Positions 1 through 9,365 of a DNA stretch of 64,000 nucleotides are shown piece by piece. How positions within the stretch are numbered: position 1 is the stretch's first letter; each line of letters opens with the position of its first letter. The position numbers and the translations under genes are program-made. The notes under the pieces were generated by a model, which searched no databases, was not told the DNA's origin, and saw only the letters and a list, made by a program, of their open reading frames with translations. Origin of the DNA: Bactrocera neohumeralis (lineage: Eukaryota > Arthropoda > Insecta > Diptera > Tephritidae). The DNA is taken from the NCBI RefSeq assembly GCF_024586455.1, contig NW_026089622.1, forward strand, positions 36,373,859-36,437,858. Direction: 5' to 3'.

Positions 1-1672
1 AATTCTACGAAAAAATGAGGCGGCTTACGGAAGGTTTCAAGACCGGAGCGTACTCTTGTAGAACCCCCAAAGGTGATCTAGTCACTGATGCCCAGAGGAT
101 AGTTAAATTATGGAGGGAACACTTCTCCAGCCTGCTGAATGGCAGTGAACGCACAACACCAGGAGAATGAGAACCCGATTCCCCAATCGATGACGATGGA
201 GCAGACGTTCCACTACCCGACCATGAATAAGTTCGAATAGCAATTGCCCGCCTCAAGAACAACAAAGCGGCAGGGGCCGACGGACTACCGGCCGAGCTAT
301 TCAAACACGGCGGCGAAGAACTAATAGGGAGCAAGCATCAGCTTCTTTGTAAAATATGGTCGGACGAAAGCATGCAAAACGATTGGAATTTAAGTGTGCT
401 ATGCCAAATCCATAAAAAAGGAGGCCCCACAATCTGCGCCAACTACCGTGGGATTAGCCTCCTCAACATCGCATATAAGGTTCTATCGAGCGTATTGTGT
501 GAAAGATTAAAGCCCACCGTCAACAAACTGATTGGACCTTACCAGTGTGGCTTCAGACCTGGAAAATCAACAACCGACCAGATATTCACCATGCGCCAAA
601 TCGTGGAAAAGACCCGTGAAAGAAGAATCGACACACACCACCTCTTCGTCGATTTCAAAGCTGCTTTCGACAGCACGAAAAGGAGCTGCCTTTATGTCGC
701 GATGTCTGAATTTGGTATCCCCGCAAAACTAATACGGCTGTGTAAACTGACGTTGAGCAACACGAAAAGCTCCGTCAGGATCGGGAAGGACCTCTCCGAG
801 CCGTTCGATACCAAATGAGGTTTCAGACAAGGCGACTCCCTATCGTGCGACTTCTTCACCCTGCTTCTGGAGAAACTAGTTAGAGCTGCAGAACTAAACA
901 GAGAAGGTACCATCTTCTATAAGAGTGTACAGCTGCTGGCGTATGCCGACGATATTGATATCATCGGCCTCAACACCAGCGCCGTTAGTTCTGCTTTCTC
1001 CAGGCTGGACAAGGAAGCACAGAAAATGGGTCTGGTAGTGAACGAGGGAAAAACAAAATATCTCCTGTCATCAAACAAACAGTCGTCGCACTCGCGACTT
1101 GGCTCTCACGTCACTGTTGACAGTCATAACTTTGAAGTTGTAGATAATTTCGTCTATTTAGGAATCAGCATTAACACCACCAATAATGTCAGCCTGGAAA
1201 TCCAACGCAGGATTGCTCTTGCCAACAGGTGCTACTTCGGACTGAGTAGGCAATTGAAAAGTAAAGTCCTCTCTCGACGAACAAAAGCTAAACTCTATAA
1301 GTCGCTCATAATTCCCGTCCTGCTATATGGTGCAAAGTCTTGGACGATGTCAACAACGGATGAGTCGACGTTGCGAGTTTTCGAGAGAAAAGTTCTGGTC
1401 CTTTGAGCGTTGGCCACGGCGAATATCGCATTCGATGGAACGATGAGCTGTACGAGATATATGACGACATTGACATAGTTCAGCGAATTAAAAGACAGCG
1501 GCTACGCTGGCTAGGTCATGTTGTCCGGAGGGATGAAAGCACTCCAGCTCTGAAAGTATTCGACGCAATACCCGCCGGGGGAGCAGAGGAAGAGGAAGAC
1601 CTCCACTCCGTTGGAAGGACCAAGTGGAGAAGGACCTGGCTTCGCTTGGAATATCCAACTGGCGCCACGTAG
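1..1672 (+). pseudogene. Reverse transcriptase ORF of the RTE-like element, degenerate
   Basis: One reading frame runs from the window edge to about 1406 and carries RT blocks in order: NNKAAGADGLPAELF, LCQIHKKGG, ANYRGISLLN, GFRPGKSTTDQ, HHLFVDFKAAFD, then LLAYADDIDIIG with the catalytic YADD intact. It is interrupted by in-frame stops near 168, 228 and 816. Near 1398 a 13-base deletion relative to the copy at 24784 removes GKIYG-type residues and shifts the frame. The C-terminal domain (RLRWLGHVVRRDES) follows in the next frame at 1403-1672. A one-base loss in the glycine-rich stretch near 1580 shifts it again. It encodes the polymerase for target-primed reverse transcription but cannot make a full protein now. 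Confidence 0.85.
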
Positions 1673-1757
1673 CGAAAAGAAGAAACGACTGGCGCGCTGT
1701 TGTTAACTCGGCTATAATCGCGTAAGCGGTGTCTACGCGAATTAAGAAGAAGAAGAA
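1..1757 (+). mobile_element. RTE-like non-LTR retrotransposon, 3' part
   Basis: The window opens inside a LINE of the endonuclease-reverse transcriptase type. The 3' end is marked by a short AAG/GAA-rich tail at about 1742-1757. Two further copies of the same family lie at 24784-25275 (3' end only) and 31985-33010 (internal piece), which defines the family and its 3' boundary. The left end is outside the window, so 5' truncation cannot be judged. RTE-clade elements typically lack a poly(A) tail and end in short simple repeats, which fits. Clade assignment is from protein character only and is tentative. Confidence 0.75.
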
Positions 1758-2156
1758 CAGATGTAATTGAAATTAATGATATATATTATTGTTAAAAAAA
1801 TGTAAAAACAACCAGATAAGCAATACATGTAATACAAACATATTTAATCTAAGTGAAAATTACCTAGTATCCTTATTAATTGTTCAATTGAAATAGAAAA
1901 TAGAGTATGGAAAAATTATAATAACATTTTCAAACAAACTATACAAAATATCTATGATGTTAAAGACATAGAGAATCAAAATGAAAAATTAATGTTCGAT
2001 GATATTTTATTATCAAAATTTGAAAACATTGAACAAATTAACGAATTAAGCTTTATCAGGTAACAACACTACATATATTTATCAACATTTTTTATATTTT
2101 TAATAATTATTATTGTACTTATTGTCTCACTCATTCACGGTAAAAGAAATCATAAC
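1758..2156 (+). pseudogene. Errantivirus-type env gene, 3' end (first half)
   Basis: This AT-rich stretch encodes, in one plus-strand frame with one break near 2060, the C-terminal part of an insect retrovirus-like envelope protein. Towards the end it shows a strongly hydrophobic membrane segment rich in I, L, F and V (about 2073-2130) followed by a basic cytoplasmic start (HGKR). The frame runs straight into the BEL element at 2157 and resumes at 9151-9200 after the target duplication. The same env type occurs at 16703-17960. In errantiviruses Env is a membrane fusion glycoprotein. This copy is a fragment and is not functional. Confidence 0.6.
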
Positions 2157-2573
2157 TGAATAAAATGTATACACGATACATTGAGGAGCACTCACCACTG
2201 CGTTAAATTAAATGAAAAGTCCGGTTTATTATTTTGTACATCTGGGTTCTCAACAATTTTATTTAAATTTAAATTTATTAATTTTATTATATAATATTAT
2301 ATATATATTATATTGTATATAAATATTATATATAAATATAATATCGACGGGCGAGGCGGCGATACCCCAATTCCGGGACACGGATCGTGGTTGAATTTTG
2401 TAAGTGGAGGAGAATAGCGTGATCGAAAAGTGTGCGAATGTATAAAATACCAAATGTAATGTTTACGCGGCGGAGTGGGGCATCGGATTGTTTAGAACGA
2501 ATTGTGTAAACGAATTGAGTCTGTATAGGTATGGTGAGTTGTGTTGGTGTCGCATTAGGATGCGCTAGTTTTA
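2157..2573 (-). repeat. 3' LTR of the BEL element (shortened)
   Basis: It begins TGAATAAAATGTATACACG and matches the right LTR through AT-rich sequence to GCGCTAGTTTTA at 2573. Compared with the right copy it lacks two internal pieces (one around 2523, one around 2552) and the whole inner end. The inner LTR border and the polypurine tract are therefore missing. Confidence 0.82.
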
Positions 2574-2689
2574 AGGTAATAATTGATTTTGCGTGCTTTG
2601 ACGACTTGTTGTATTATTACACCAAAAAAATTGTTTCTCGGTTTGGCATACCGGTAGTTTATTATATGCCTTGTCTGTATTACCGGCAA

Positions 2690-3016
2690 TGTTTGGACTT
2701 TTTTTATTCTCGGCTTATGAAGGATAGTAACTCCACGCCTGGCCAGATATGGCCAGAATGGGTACTATTTAGCCCTGGAGTTAGGACTGTGACAATAGAG
2801 GGATCTTGCGAGAGAATGGCCCTGAATGGATAACGGCTTCGATTCGTGGAGTAGAGAATTCTTCATAATTAATTTGATGCTTTGTATAGCAGATTCCCAT
2901 AATTCACCAATATGAGGAGCGCTTATGTAGATGCGATAAGAGCGACCTTTGTTTTTTTGTAAGTCCAGGTGCGTCACAGTATCGCATAGGGAACATAGTG
3001 ATCCCTTAACGTTCAT
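2690..3016 (-). pseudogene. BEL/Pao integrase remnant
   Basis: Read on the minus strand, this piece shows SAPHIGELWESAIQSIK, the typical late integrase block of BEL elements (family form SAPHFGGLWEA), then after a frame change LSQDPSIVTVLTPG, which corresponds to the family block LSQDPSDLxVLTPGHFL. The spacing fits the C-terminal third of a BEL integrase. Everything upstream in pol is deleted. It is broken by at least one frameshift near 2830 and cannot be functional. Confidence 0.75.
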
Positions 3017-3225
3017 TTTTATTTGTCCTATATTGTATTATAGGTGTCGATTTTTCGACATTTGGGATTCAACTGTGTTATAGCTTATGTTTTATTGCGT
3101 ATGCATTAATTTGGCGTTTAGTAGCCCGCCACCGCTCTAGGATTGGTTCAGAATTGTTTTTTTTTTTTCATTATTGGCGAAAGCCATCCTGCGTGGCCGA
3201 AAATTTGTATCTGTTTTTAATATAC

Positions 3226-3822
3226 TTAGGAACTGTCAGAGGTAACTCTGATTTTGTTTTTTATACCAATTTGTGGAGTATTGGAAAATTGTAGCTCTAG
3301 TGGTAGTCGTACGACGTACCGGCCATTATTTGATCGAGTAGTTGTGACTTTAGAGAAGTGCTCACAATACTGATCTTTTATAATTTTGTTAGTTATAGGA
3401 GGAAGTTTCCTTAACTTTTGAAATGTCCTTAATTGTGAATTAAGGTATTGATTTGATGCTTCCTCAACTTGAGTTGTCAATGTTGTGACTGGTTCCGCAA
3501 TTAGTCCGCTTAGGACCCATCCGAAAATGGTATTTTGCGCCAGAAGTGTTTTGGTAATTTTCTCAATACCTTCGAGTATTATCTGTAGTATGAGATCGCT
3601 GCCTAATAGAAGATCTATTTGAGCGGGTGTGTTGCAGTTTGGGTCCTCTAGCTTTAGGTGTGAAACCTTTTGCCAATGCTTGCTATTTATATGATAGCTT
3701 GGTAGCATGTTGGTTAATTGCGGTAAAACAATAGCTTCTGCTTGTATGCGCTTATCCGCTTGGGGGCAAATTAGGGTAATGGGGCAGATTTTATTTGAGT
3801 TTTGTACTACTCTTCCGCCCAT
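3226..3822 (-). pseudogene. BEL/Pao protease-like domain, C-terminal part
   Basis: This 198-codon stretch continues the protein of the neighbouring gag frame after a one- or two-base shift near 3815-3822. It includes the block IDLLLGSDLILQIIL followed by NTIFGWVLSG, which matches the DUF1758-type retropepsin region of BEL polyproteins (family form LLIGADxxxxLL and TxFGWVLSG). In BEL elements this aspartic protease matures the Gag-Pol polyprotein. The frame ends at 3226, where the pol deletion begins. Confidence 0.78.
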
Positions 3823-5513
3823 TCCGTGATTTCAAAGTTGGCCAGTTTTGTTGGTAACTGTAGCCTGTTTTGTGCCCTAGACGCTATAAATGATCGTTGT
3901 GATCCTTGGTCTATTAAGGCTCTGAGTTTAAACAGTTCTCCTCGGTGTTCGATGGAGACAACTGCTGTTGGTAATAGTACCCTACTGTGATTTTCGCTAT
4001 GTAGCGTTTGGGTTTTCATCGCCTTTGAGTAGCATGGTGCTTCTTGGCAGTTTTCAGAATTTGTTGTGGCAACTAATCCTGTTGCTCGTTTTACGTTTGC
4101 ATTGTTTGGGGGTGAGCTGGAAAAATTGGTTATATGTAACATAGAATGATGTCTTTTATGGCAATAAACGCAATTAAATTTGCTTTCGCAATCTTTAAGC
4201 GTATGCGCATGTGACAGACAGTTGGTACATAATTTTTTCGTTCTTACGAAATTGTTTCGATCGCTAACATTCATTTTTTTGAATTTTTCGCATGATTTTA
4301 GTTTGTGACCTCCTCTACAAAGTTCGCATGACGTTTGCTTATATTGTTCAGAAGTGAACGATTGATTTTTAAAAAAGCTTATATTTAAATTATTGTGGCT
4401 ACTTGCTTGGGGCCTAATGAAGCTTCTATTGAGGTCGTTTTGAATGTTTTTAGTTCTGACTAGTTTTTTATCTACCCTTTCTGCTATTTCATATTGGGTA
4501 GTTAGAAATTCTTTCATTTGCTGCCACGTTGGGCACTTTCTTCGCGATGAGAGCGATTGCTCCCACAAAAGTAACGATTTTTCTGGTAATGCAGCTGTGC
4601 ATATGTTTACCAGAATGGGGTCCCAATTATCAGTGGGAATATTCTGTGTGGATAAAACCGACAAACAATTTGAAACCGTGGATTGAAGCTTTATGAATTC
4701 TTCAATGGTTTCTTTCTGAATTTTTGGTAAATTCATTAGTATCGTTACATGCTTGTCGACCAATATTCTCTCGTTTTCGTAACGTGCTTTAAGAGCTTCC
4801 CAAGCAAAATTGAAATTTTCGGCATTGAGAGCGAACTGTTTGACTATTACGCCTGCCTGACCTTTGGTTTTGTATCTGAGGTAATACAATTTCTGCGCTT
4901 GTGATAATTTAGGATGGTTTATGTACACAGCTGTAAACATGTCCCGGAAGGACGGCCACTGTTCATAACCACCATGAAATATATCTGTGTCGCATACTGG
5001 CACTTTAAGGTGAATGCCTGAACTTGCCTCTTGGGCTTGTCTTTGTGGCAGCTCTACTCTCGGTTGTGGAGTAGGTGCAATTGCTCTTAAAAGCTTTAGT
5101 TGATCAGAAATCATTGCCTTTGTGTCTTCGAACTGGTCTAGGCAGTGTTCATACTTGGTGTATGCCGAGGATTTAAAATTTTCCGGTAGATCTGAGTCAT
5201 CAGATTCTACGATTGCGTCATATGCCGCTTTGAGTCGTGTCCAGAAGTTGTCTAAATTGTCTTTCTTGATTTCTAATACCGATTCAGAATTGTCTTGAAT
5301 CGGTGAAGATGAAAATCGAGTGCAGTATCGTATCAAACTGTCACTCTCAGCAATGAATTTTGTGTAAGAAATATCTTTACCCCTCTTTAGTTTTGTAGCA
5401 CCTTGCTTTGAGCGTGTAGCTTCAGCCGGTGTACACGGACTTTTTTCGTCTGAAATCATCTTTGGAACGTTTAGCAACTGAGTTATTTTCGATTCCTTTG
5501 AGTCTAAGCTCAT
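3807..5513 (-). CDS. BEL/Pao Gag with start of protease
   Basis: An open frame of 568 codons starting at an ATG at 5513, just downstream of the long leader. Rough layout: a charged N-terminal part, a DUF1759-like capsid region near residues 175-350 (key block FHGGYEQWPSFRDMF), a basic linker, then three cysteine-histidine clusters near residues 395-460 (CELCRGGHKLKSC, CTNCLSHAHTLKDC, CVYCHKRHHSMLH). The C-terminus enters the DUF1758 protease with ALIDQGSQRSF. The usual D-S-G triad reads D-Q-G here, which would weaken or abolish catalysis. Gag packages element RNA into virus-like particles in the cytoplasm. The gag part is intact; the polyprotein is broken at its 3' end by a frameshift. Confidence 0.85.
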   Translation of the reverse strand: MSLDSKESKITQLLNVPKMISDEKSPCTPAEATRSKQGATKLKRGKDISYTKFIAESDSLIRYCTRFSSSPIQDNSESVLEIKKDNLDNFWTRLKAAYDAIVESDDSDLPENFKSSAYTKYEHCLDQFEDTKAMISDQLKLLRAIAPTPQPRVELPQRQAQEASSGIHLKVPVCDTDIFHGGYEQWPSFRDMFTAVYINHPKLSQAQKLYYLRYKTKGQAGVIVKQFALNAENFNFAWEALKARYENERILVDKHVTILMNLPKIQKETIEEFIKLQSTVSNCLSVLSTQNIPTDNWDPILVNICTAALPEKSLLLWEQSLSSRRKCPTWQQMKEFLTTQYEIAERVDKKLVRTKNIQNDLNRSFIRPQASSHNNLNISFFKNQSFTSEQYKQTSCELCRGGHKLKSCEKFKKMNVSDRNNFVRTKKLCTNCLSHAHTLKDCESKFNCVYCHKRHHSMLHITNFSSSPPNNANVKRATGLVATTNSENCQEAPCYSKAMKTQTLHSENHSRVLLPTAVVSIEHRGELFKLRALIDQGSQRSFIASRAQNRLQLPTKLANFEITEWAEE

Positions 5514-5583
5514 TTAAAAGATGTATAGAATGAATTAAAACGTCTTAGTGAAAACTAGACTTGTAAGTAAAATGTCGAATAGA

Positions 5584-5788
5584 AGACTCTTTTGTATGTA
5601 AGAGTTTCAAAAAAATCAATAAAACCAATGGCTTTTTAACAAACCGAGATTTCAAAATATTTTCGTATATATGTATGTATATAATTGGACGAGAACTCTT
5701 TTAAGCAAATAAGAGTTATCAACGAAATTGAAATAAAGATAAAACGTATTTGATAGTAATCGCGAACTCTTTTAAGTTAATAAGAGTT
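5584..5788 (-). repeat. Three repeated AACTCTT hairpins
   Basis: Three inverted repeats of the same type: AGACTCTT/AAGAGTTT at 5584-5591 and 5600-5607, AACTCTT/AAGAGTT at 5694-5700 and 5711-5717, and AACTCTT/AAGAGTT at 5765-5771 and 5782-5788. Loops are 8-10 bases. They lie just upstream of gag in the element's sense. Confidence 0.65.
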
Positions 5789-6051
5789 TTAAAATGAAAT
5801 AAATAATTAATCACTTAAATTTGATTTAATGATTGTTATTATTATTTTTTTTTTCTTAAATGACCGGAAATTATTTTAAGTATTTTATTTTTCTGCGTAT
5901 ATTTCTTTTATATATGCTTTATGTCCTATAGGGTATACCTATAGGTGGATATTTTATTTATTATGTGCTAATGAGCGCTCGTCTTAGAGATCACTGCACT
6001 TTGTACATATGCATGTATGTACATACATATGTATTACGCTTTTGTTTTTTA

Positions 6052-6198
6052 CAGAATCCTGCTTGTTTTTGTTGATCAAAAATCAAGGGGTATTGCGGGA
6101 ATATGCCAATGTGGACTTTGAATATAGTTTATACGCAATCCTGCTTGGTTTTGTTAGACGAAAACCAAGGGGTATTGCGGAATATATGAAAATGTGGA
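6052..6198 (-). repeat. Two double-hairpin units in the BEL leader
   Basis: Two copies of a unit of the form AATCCTG, hairpin A, GGGGT, ATTGCGG, then TGTGGACTTTGAA. Unit I has stem CTTGTTTTTG (6062-6071) against CAAAAATCAAG (6077-6087) and a second small stem ATTG/CAAT (6092-6095, 6107-6110). Unit II has CTTGGTTTT (6144-6152) against AAAACCAAG (6161-6169) and an outer stem CGCAAT/ATTGCG (6134-6139, 6174-6179). The stem sequences differ but pairing is kept. Confidence 0.7.
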
Positions 6199-6536
6199 CT
6201 TTGAAGCGGTGAGCGTATCTACATATGTGACAATACACTTATGTACAACTTTGTATTTTATAAAATCCTTTTTTGTTATAATTATTTTTATTCAATTTGT
6301 ACCCAATGTCGATTGGGTATTACTTCCAGTATATTGAATATATGTACATATTTATATGCGCCCGTATGTGCATATATATGTACGCATGTATATACGTATA
6401 TATTTTCTTACGAAGAAACCACGAAAAGAGAATTAACCGACGGTGATTTTCGCAAATTCACTTGTTAGTAAGTACTCTTATATACATACATATGTCCATA
6501 ATTTGTATAACTGCGCCGCATATACAGAAGTTTGTA

Positions 6537-7059
6537 CAGGTATCCCTCGAATAGCACGGTACTTGAGTTGCGCGAAATCTCGAATAGCACGGTTAAAAAT
6601 TGCGACAACCCTCGAATAACATGGAGTTCGTATTACACGAAGTCGCGAAAATTCCTGTTAAAAATTGAGTATAATTTTCCTTCGTACGACTGTTTGTAGT
6701 ATGACGCAATAATGCATTTGAATCAGTGGTTGAACATATGTAATTTAAAAATTATTGCGTTTATAAATTTTACCTTTTAAATTTTTAAGTTTCACTTTTC
6801 TAAATTGAATGAATTTTGTTATTCTTGTGTAACTGAAATTTTATAACTAAAAATAAAAAAAAAATTGTTCTTATTTTTAATGTTTTCTTAATTAATCTTT
6901 GGAACCAAATGTACAAATTTGTATGGATCTCGAGTTTCGAGTTGCACGGTTTTAAATAGCACGGAACGGTATCTCCAAAATTGTATGATTTATTAGTATC
7001 AAATAACACGATTTCGATTAACACGGAACCAATTAACCGTGTTATTCGAGGGATACCTG
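6537..7059. mobile_element. pogo/Tigger-like MITE
   Basis: A 523-bp insert with terminal inverted repeats CAGGTATCCCTCGAATA (left) and its imperfect complement ending GAGGGATACCTG (right), flanked by TA on both sides (6535-6536 and 7060-7061), as expected for Tc1/mariner-group elements. The motif CTCGAATAGCACGG and variants recur inside both ends (about 6547, 6580, 6612, and 6950-7050), a common subterminal pattern. No transposase is encoded. It interrupts the BEL leader, so it is younger than that element. Confidence 0.82.
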
Positions 7060-7349
7060 TATATATGTATGTACGCAGTGAGAAGAGGCCGCGAAAAGAA
7101 AATAGAATGATATTCTGACTTTAGAATATATGTATGTACATATGTATTAAATGTAGATATTTTGAAATATGTATATATGCATATTATTTGAGTAGTAAAC
7201 GAGCCAGTTATGCTCTTTATATGTTTTTAGAAATATATATACGTGAAATATATGAATATATGTATGTATGGTATTAAATTTAGTTTCCAAATACGCTTTT
7301 GTTTGTCGTTTGTTTTTTTTTTTTTTCCGATTGCCGTAGCTTATTTTAA

Positions 7350-7405
7350 GCAATCCTGCTTATACTTGGTGAAGTATAAGGGGGTCTTGCCGGAAATTTC
7401 GCAAG
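7350..7405 (-). repeat. Third double-hairpin unit in the BEL leader
   Basis: Starts with the same lead CAATCCTG (7351-7358). Hairpin A is a perfect 9-bp stem CTTATACTT/AAGTATAAG (7359-7367, 7372-7380) with a four-base loop. After GGGGT comes hairpin B, CTTGC/GCAAG (7386-7390, 7401-7405), with a ten-base loop. The stem sequences differ from units I and II while pairing is preserved. Confidence 0.7.
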
Positions 7406-7445
7406 TAAATACTTGAAGTTTTATATATATTTTTTCGAGGTTGGT

Positions 7446-7573
7446 TTGTGTTATGACACAACGGTAAGCATTTACCGGCAATCACTAATCCGTTATATAC
7501 TGTACCAAACTGCTTTGTTAGCGGTTTTCGGTTTTAACCGGAAAATAAACCGAACACCGAAAACAGTTTGGTA
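7446..7573 (-). repeat. Adjacent hairpin pair and long stem-loop
   Basis: Two perfect 6-bp hairpins with four-base loops stand back to back: TTGTGT/ACACAA (7446-7461) and CGGTAA/TTACCG (7462-7477). Then a 10-bp perfect stem TACCAAACTG/CAGTTTGGTA (7503-7512, 7564-7573) encloses a second stem based on TTTTCGGT/ACCGAAAA. The long one could be a tiny foldback element. Confidence 0.6.
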
Positions 7574-8653
7574 ACGGTTTCCACTTATCTTTCGACCGGG
7601 ATTTTTGGTCTGAACCGTACACTTTATGTCTTAGTATGTTTTAGATTTTAAACCATACATATGAAAATGATATATTAAAAATGAAAGGAGACGATACTAC
7701 TCACTTTGATTTCCGCCAGGGGCTTTTGGGGATAATATGAGTGTATGGGTCTATGTGTATTTGCCTGTGTCTACGCTTGTGCCAGTGCTTGTGGAGTGCT
7801 TCTTTCTCCTATCCTTGTGTGCTTGCTGCTGCGGTGATTCTCTGGTGGCTTTGTGGCTTTGTGTTTTTTTTTTTTCTTTTTTTGTCTTGTTTTTTCTTGT
7901 TTGTGCGTTATTTCACCCAATACTTCACTTTTATTTTCACAGCACAATTTTTTTTTTTTTCTCACTTGTACGGTTTAGAACCCCTTTTTTTTGTAGTTGT
8001 GTTTTATTTGTGCTTTGATTTTCGTATGTGTGTATGTATTAACCACCGTACTTGTCTTCTTTTTTTTTGTCACCGCACGTTTGTTCACTTTTTATGTGTT
8101 ATGTATACATACATAGGTATATGGCAAAAATTTCTCCTTTTTTTTTGTTTCGAATTTTCTCACCACCGTAACTTTTTAACTTTTGCCAAATTTTGTCACC
8201 AATTTTTCTATTTATTTTCTAATTTTCTACATACACATGTACATATGTATGTCTGTATGTATATGTTATTTCCACACTGCACTTTCGACACTTTGATCTT
8301 TTTTTTCCCGGGTTTTCCACCTTTTGCTTTAACTGTTTTAACCCGTCACCACCGTTGTTCTTCCACAATTTTTTTTTTCTCTTCCAACGGGTCTTTCACT
8401 TTTTTGTTTCAACTGTTTTAAACTCCGCGCTTTTTGCTTTTTCACCAAAACTTTTTTTTTTGTTTTTGTTTTAGTTACCAAAGTTTTGTCACTACCGGGT
8501 TTTTCTTTTTTTTTCCCGTTTTGTCACCAACGGTTGTTTTTCACTTTTCCACTACCGTTTTTTAGTTTAGTTTTAGTTAGTTTATTTCTAATTTTGTTAC
8601 CGCGTAACTACCGTGACCGTAATTATTTTATTACCACTTTGTGCCGTCCGGTA

Positions 8654-8668
8654 CGGCTCGAAGGACCA
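8654..8668 (-). promoter_or_regulatory. Primer binding site of the BEL element (tRNA-Tyr-like)
   Basis: On the minus strand, TGGTCCTTCGAGCCG follows the 5' LTR end directly. It is complementary to the 3' end CGGCTCGAAGGACCA, which I recognise as that of fly tRNA-Tyr. The exact abutment to the LTR confirms both the LTR border and the element's orientation. Confidence 0.8.
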
Positions 8669-9150
8669 TGTAAAAAATGTATACACGATACATTGTGGAG
8701 CACTCACCACTGCGTTAAATTAAATGAAAAATCCGGTTTATTATTTTGTACATCTGGGTTCTCAACAATTTTATTTAAATTTAAATTTATTAATTTTATT
8801 ATATAATATTATTAAATATAATATCGACGGGCGAGGCGGCTATACTCCAATTCCGGGACACGGATCGTGGTTGAATTTTGTAAGTGGAGGAGAATAGCGT
8901 GATCGAAAAGTGTGCGAATGTATGAAATACCAAATGTAATGTTTACGCGGCGCAGTGGGGCATCGGATTGTTTAGAACGAATTGTGTAAACGAATTGAGT
9001 CTGCTTTCTCCTTGTCCATCCTTTCTGATGAGTGGGTGGATAGGTATGGTGAGTTGTGTTGGTGTCATCAGCTGTGGTGAGCTGAGTTGTCGCATTAGGA
9101 TGCACTAGTTTTACCGAGTAGAGGGGGTGGATGCTTAACTCATTTAAACA
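8669..9150 (-). repeat. 5' LTR of the BEL element
   Basis: A 482-bp LTR with TG...CA ends, running from TGTAAAAAATGTATACACG to CTTAACTCATTTAAACA. It is followed by the target duplication ATAAC at 9151-9155. It is the complete copy; the left LTR lacks three segments of it. Confidence 0.85.
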
Positions 9151-9214
9151 ATAACATTAATGTTACAAATACAAATTCTTCGACTCAGGAGAGTCTTAAA
9201 ACAAAGGGGGGAGA
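9151..9214 (+). other. Env tail (second half) and polypurine tract of an errantivirus
   Basis: After the BEL target duplication the env frame from 2156 continues with a short hydrophilic tail. At 9203-9214 lies the purine run AAAGGGGGGAGA, directly before an AGTTAC LTR start at 9215. A polypurine tract followed by AGT is the errantivirus arrangement and primes plus-strand DNA synthesis. This shows the env fragment and this LTR belong to the same copy. Confidence 0.65.
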
Positions 9215-9365
9215 AGTTACACAAGAGACTCCACCCATTGTATCAGTACAATCCACTGCAAGCTCTTTTAAATACGAAATTTAATATTCCGTTCAATTAG
9301 CTTCTTTTATGTATAAAATGATTATTAAGCAATATATCGCAAAACGACCACAGTAGTTGTTATTA
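9215..9365 (+). repeat. Start of an errantivirus 3' LTR
   Basis: It begins AGTTACACAAGAGACTCC right after the polypurine tract. A possible TATA-like TATAAAATG lies at about 9312. The LTR is interrupted near 9366 by a dispersed DNA repeat, and its continuation is probably in 10431-11100, but its far end could not be fixed. Confidence 0.5.

Larger units (their letters stand above)
5514..8653 (-). other. Long untranslated leader of the BEL element
   Basis: About 3.1 kb without a convincing gene lies between the primer site and gag. It holds, from left to right, three AACTCTT/AAGAGTT hairpins, the double-hairpin units, a pogo-like MITE, a hairpin pair with a long stem-loop (7446-7573), and a T-rich stretch (about 7855-8620, plus strand) in which the motif CACCACCGT or a near variant recurs at 8043, 8163, 8347, 8494, 8525 and 8552. 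The extreme T runs give long but meaningless open frames. Such a leader could hold packaging or ribosome-entry structures; that is inference only. Confidence 0.6.
2157..9150 (-). mobile_element. BEL/Pao LTR retrotransposon, internally deleted
   Basis: A minus-strand element bounded by related LTRs (2157-2573 and 8669-9150) and by the 5-bp direct repeat ATAAC (2152-2156 and 9151-9155). BEL/Pao elements usually duplicate about 5 bp. Order in the element's sense: 5' LTR, tRNA-Tyr-like primer site, a very long leader of about 3.1 kb, gag with zinc knuckles and start of protease, then a short integrase remnant. Reverse transcriptase, RNase H and most of integrase are missing between about 3225 and 3017, and no polypurine tract is left beside the 3' LTR. 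It sits inside an errantivirus env gene, so it is younger than that copy. Confidence 0.88.

Noticed and set aside
7737..8421. Long plus-strand frames rich in F, L, C and S
   Set aside because: They arise from T-rich leader sequence of the BEL element. They have no domain or start context and lie on the strand opposite to the element's transcription.
8654..8668. A tRNA gene
   Set aside because: Only the last 15 bases of a tRNA are matched, in antisense next to an LTR, so it is a primer binding site. No complete tRNA gene was recognised in the window.
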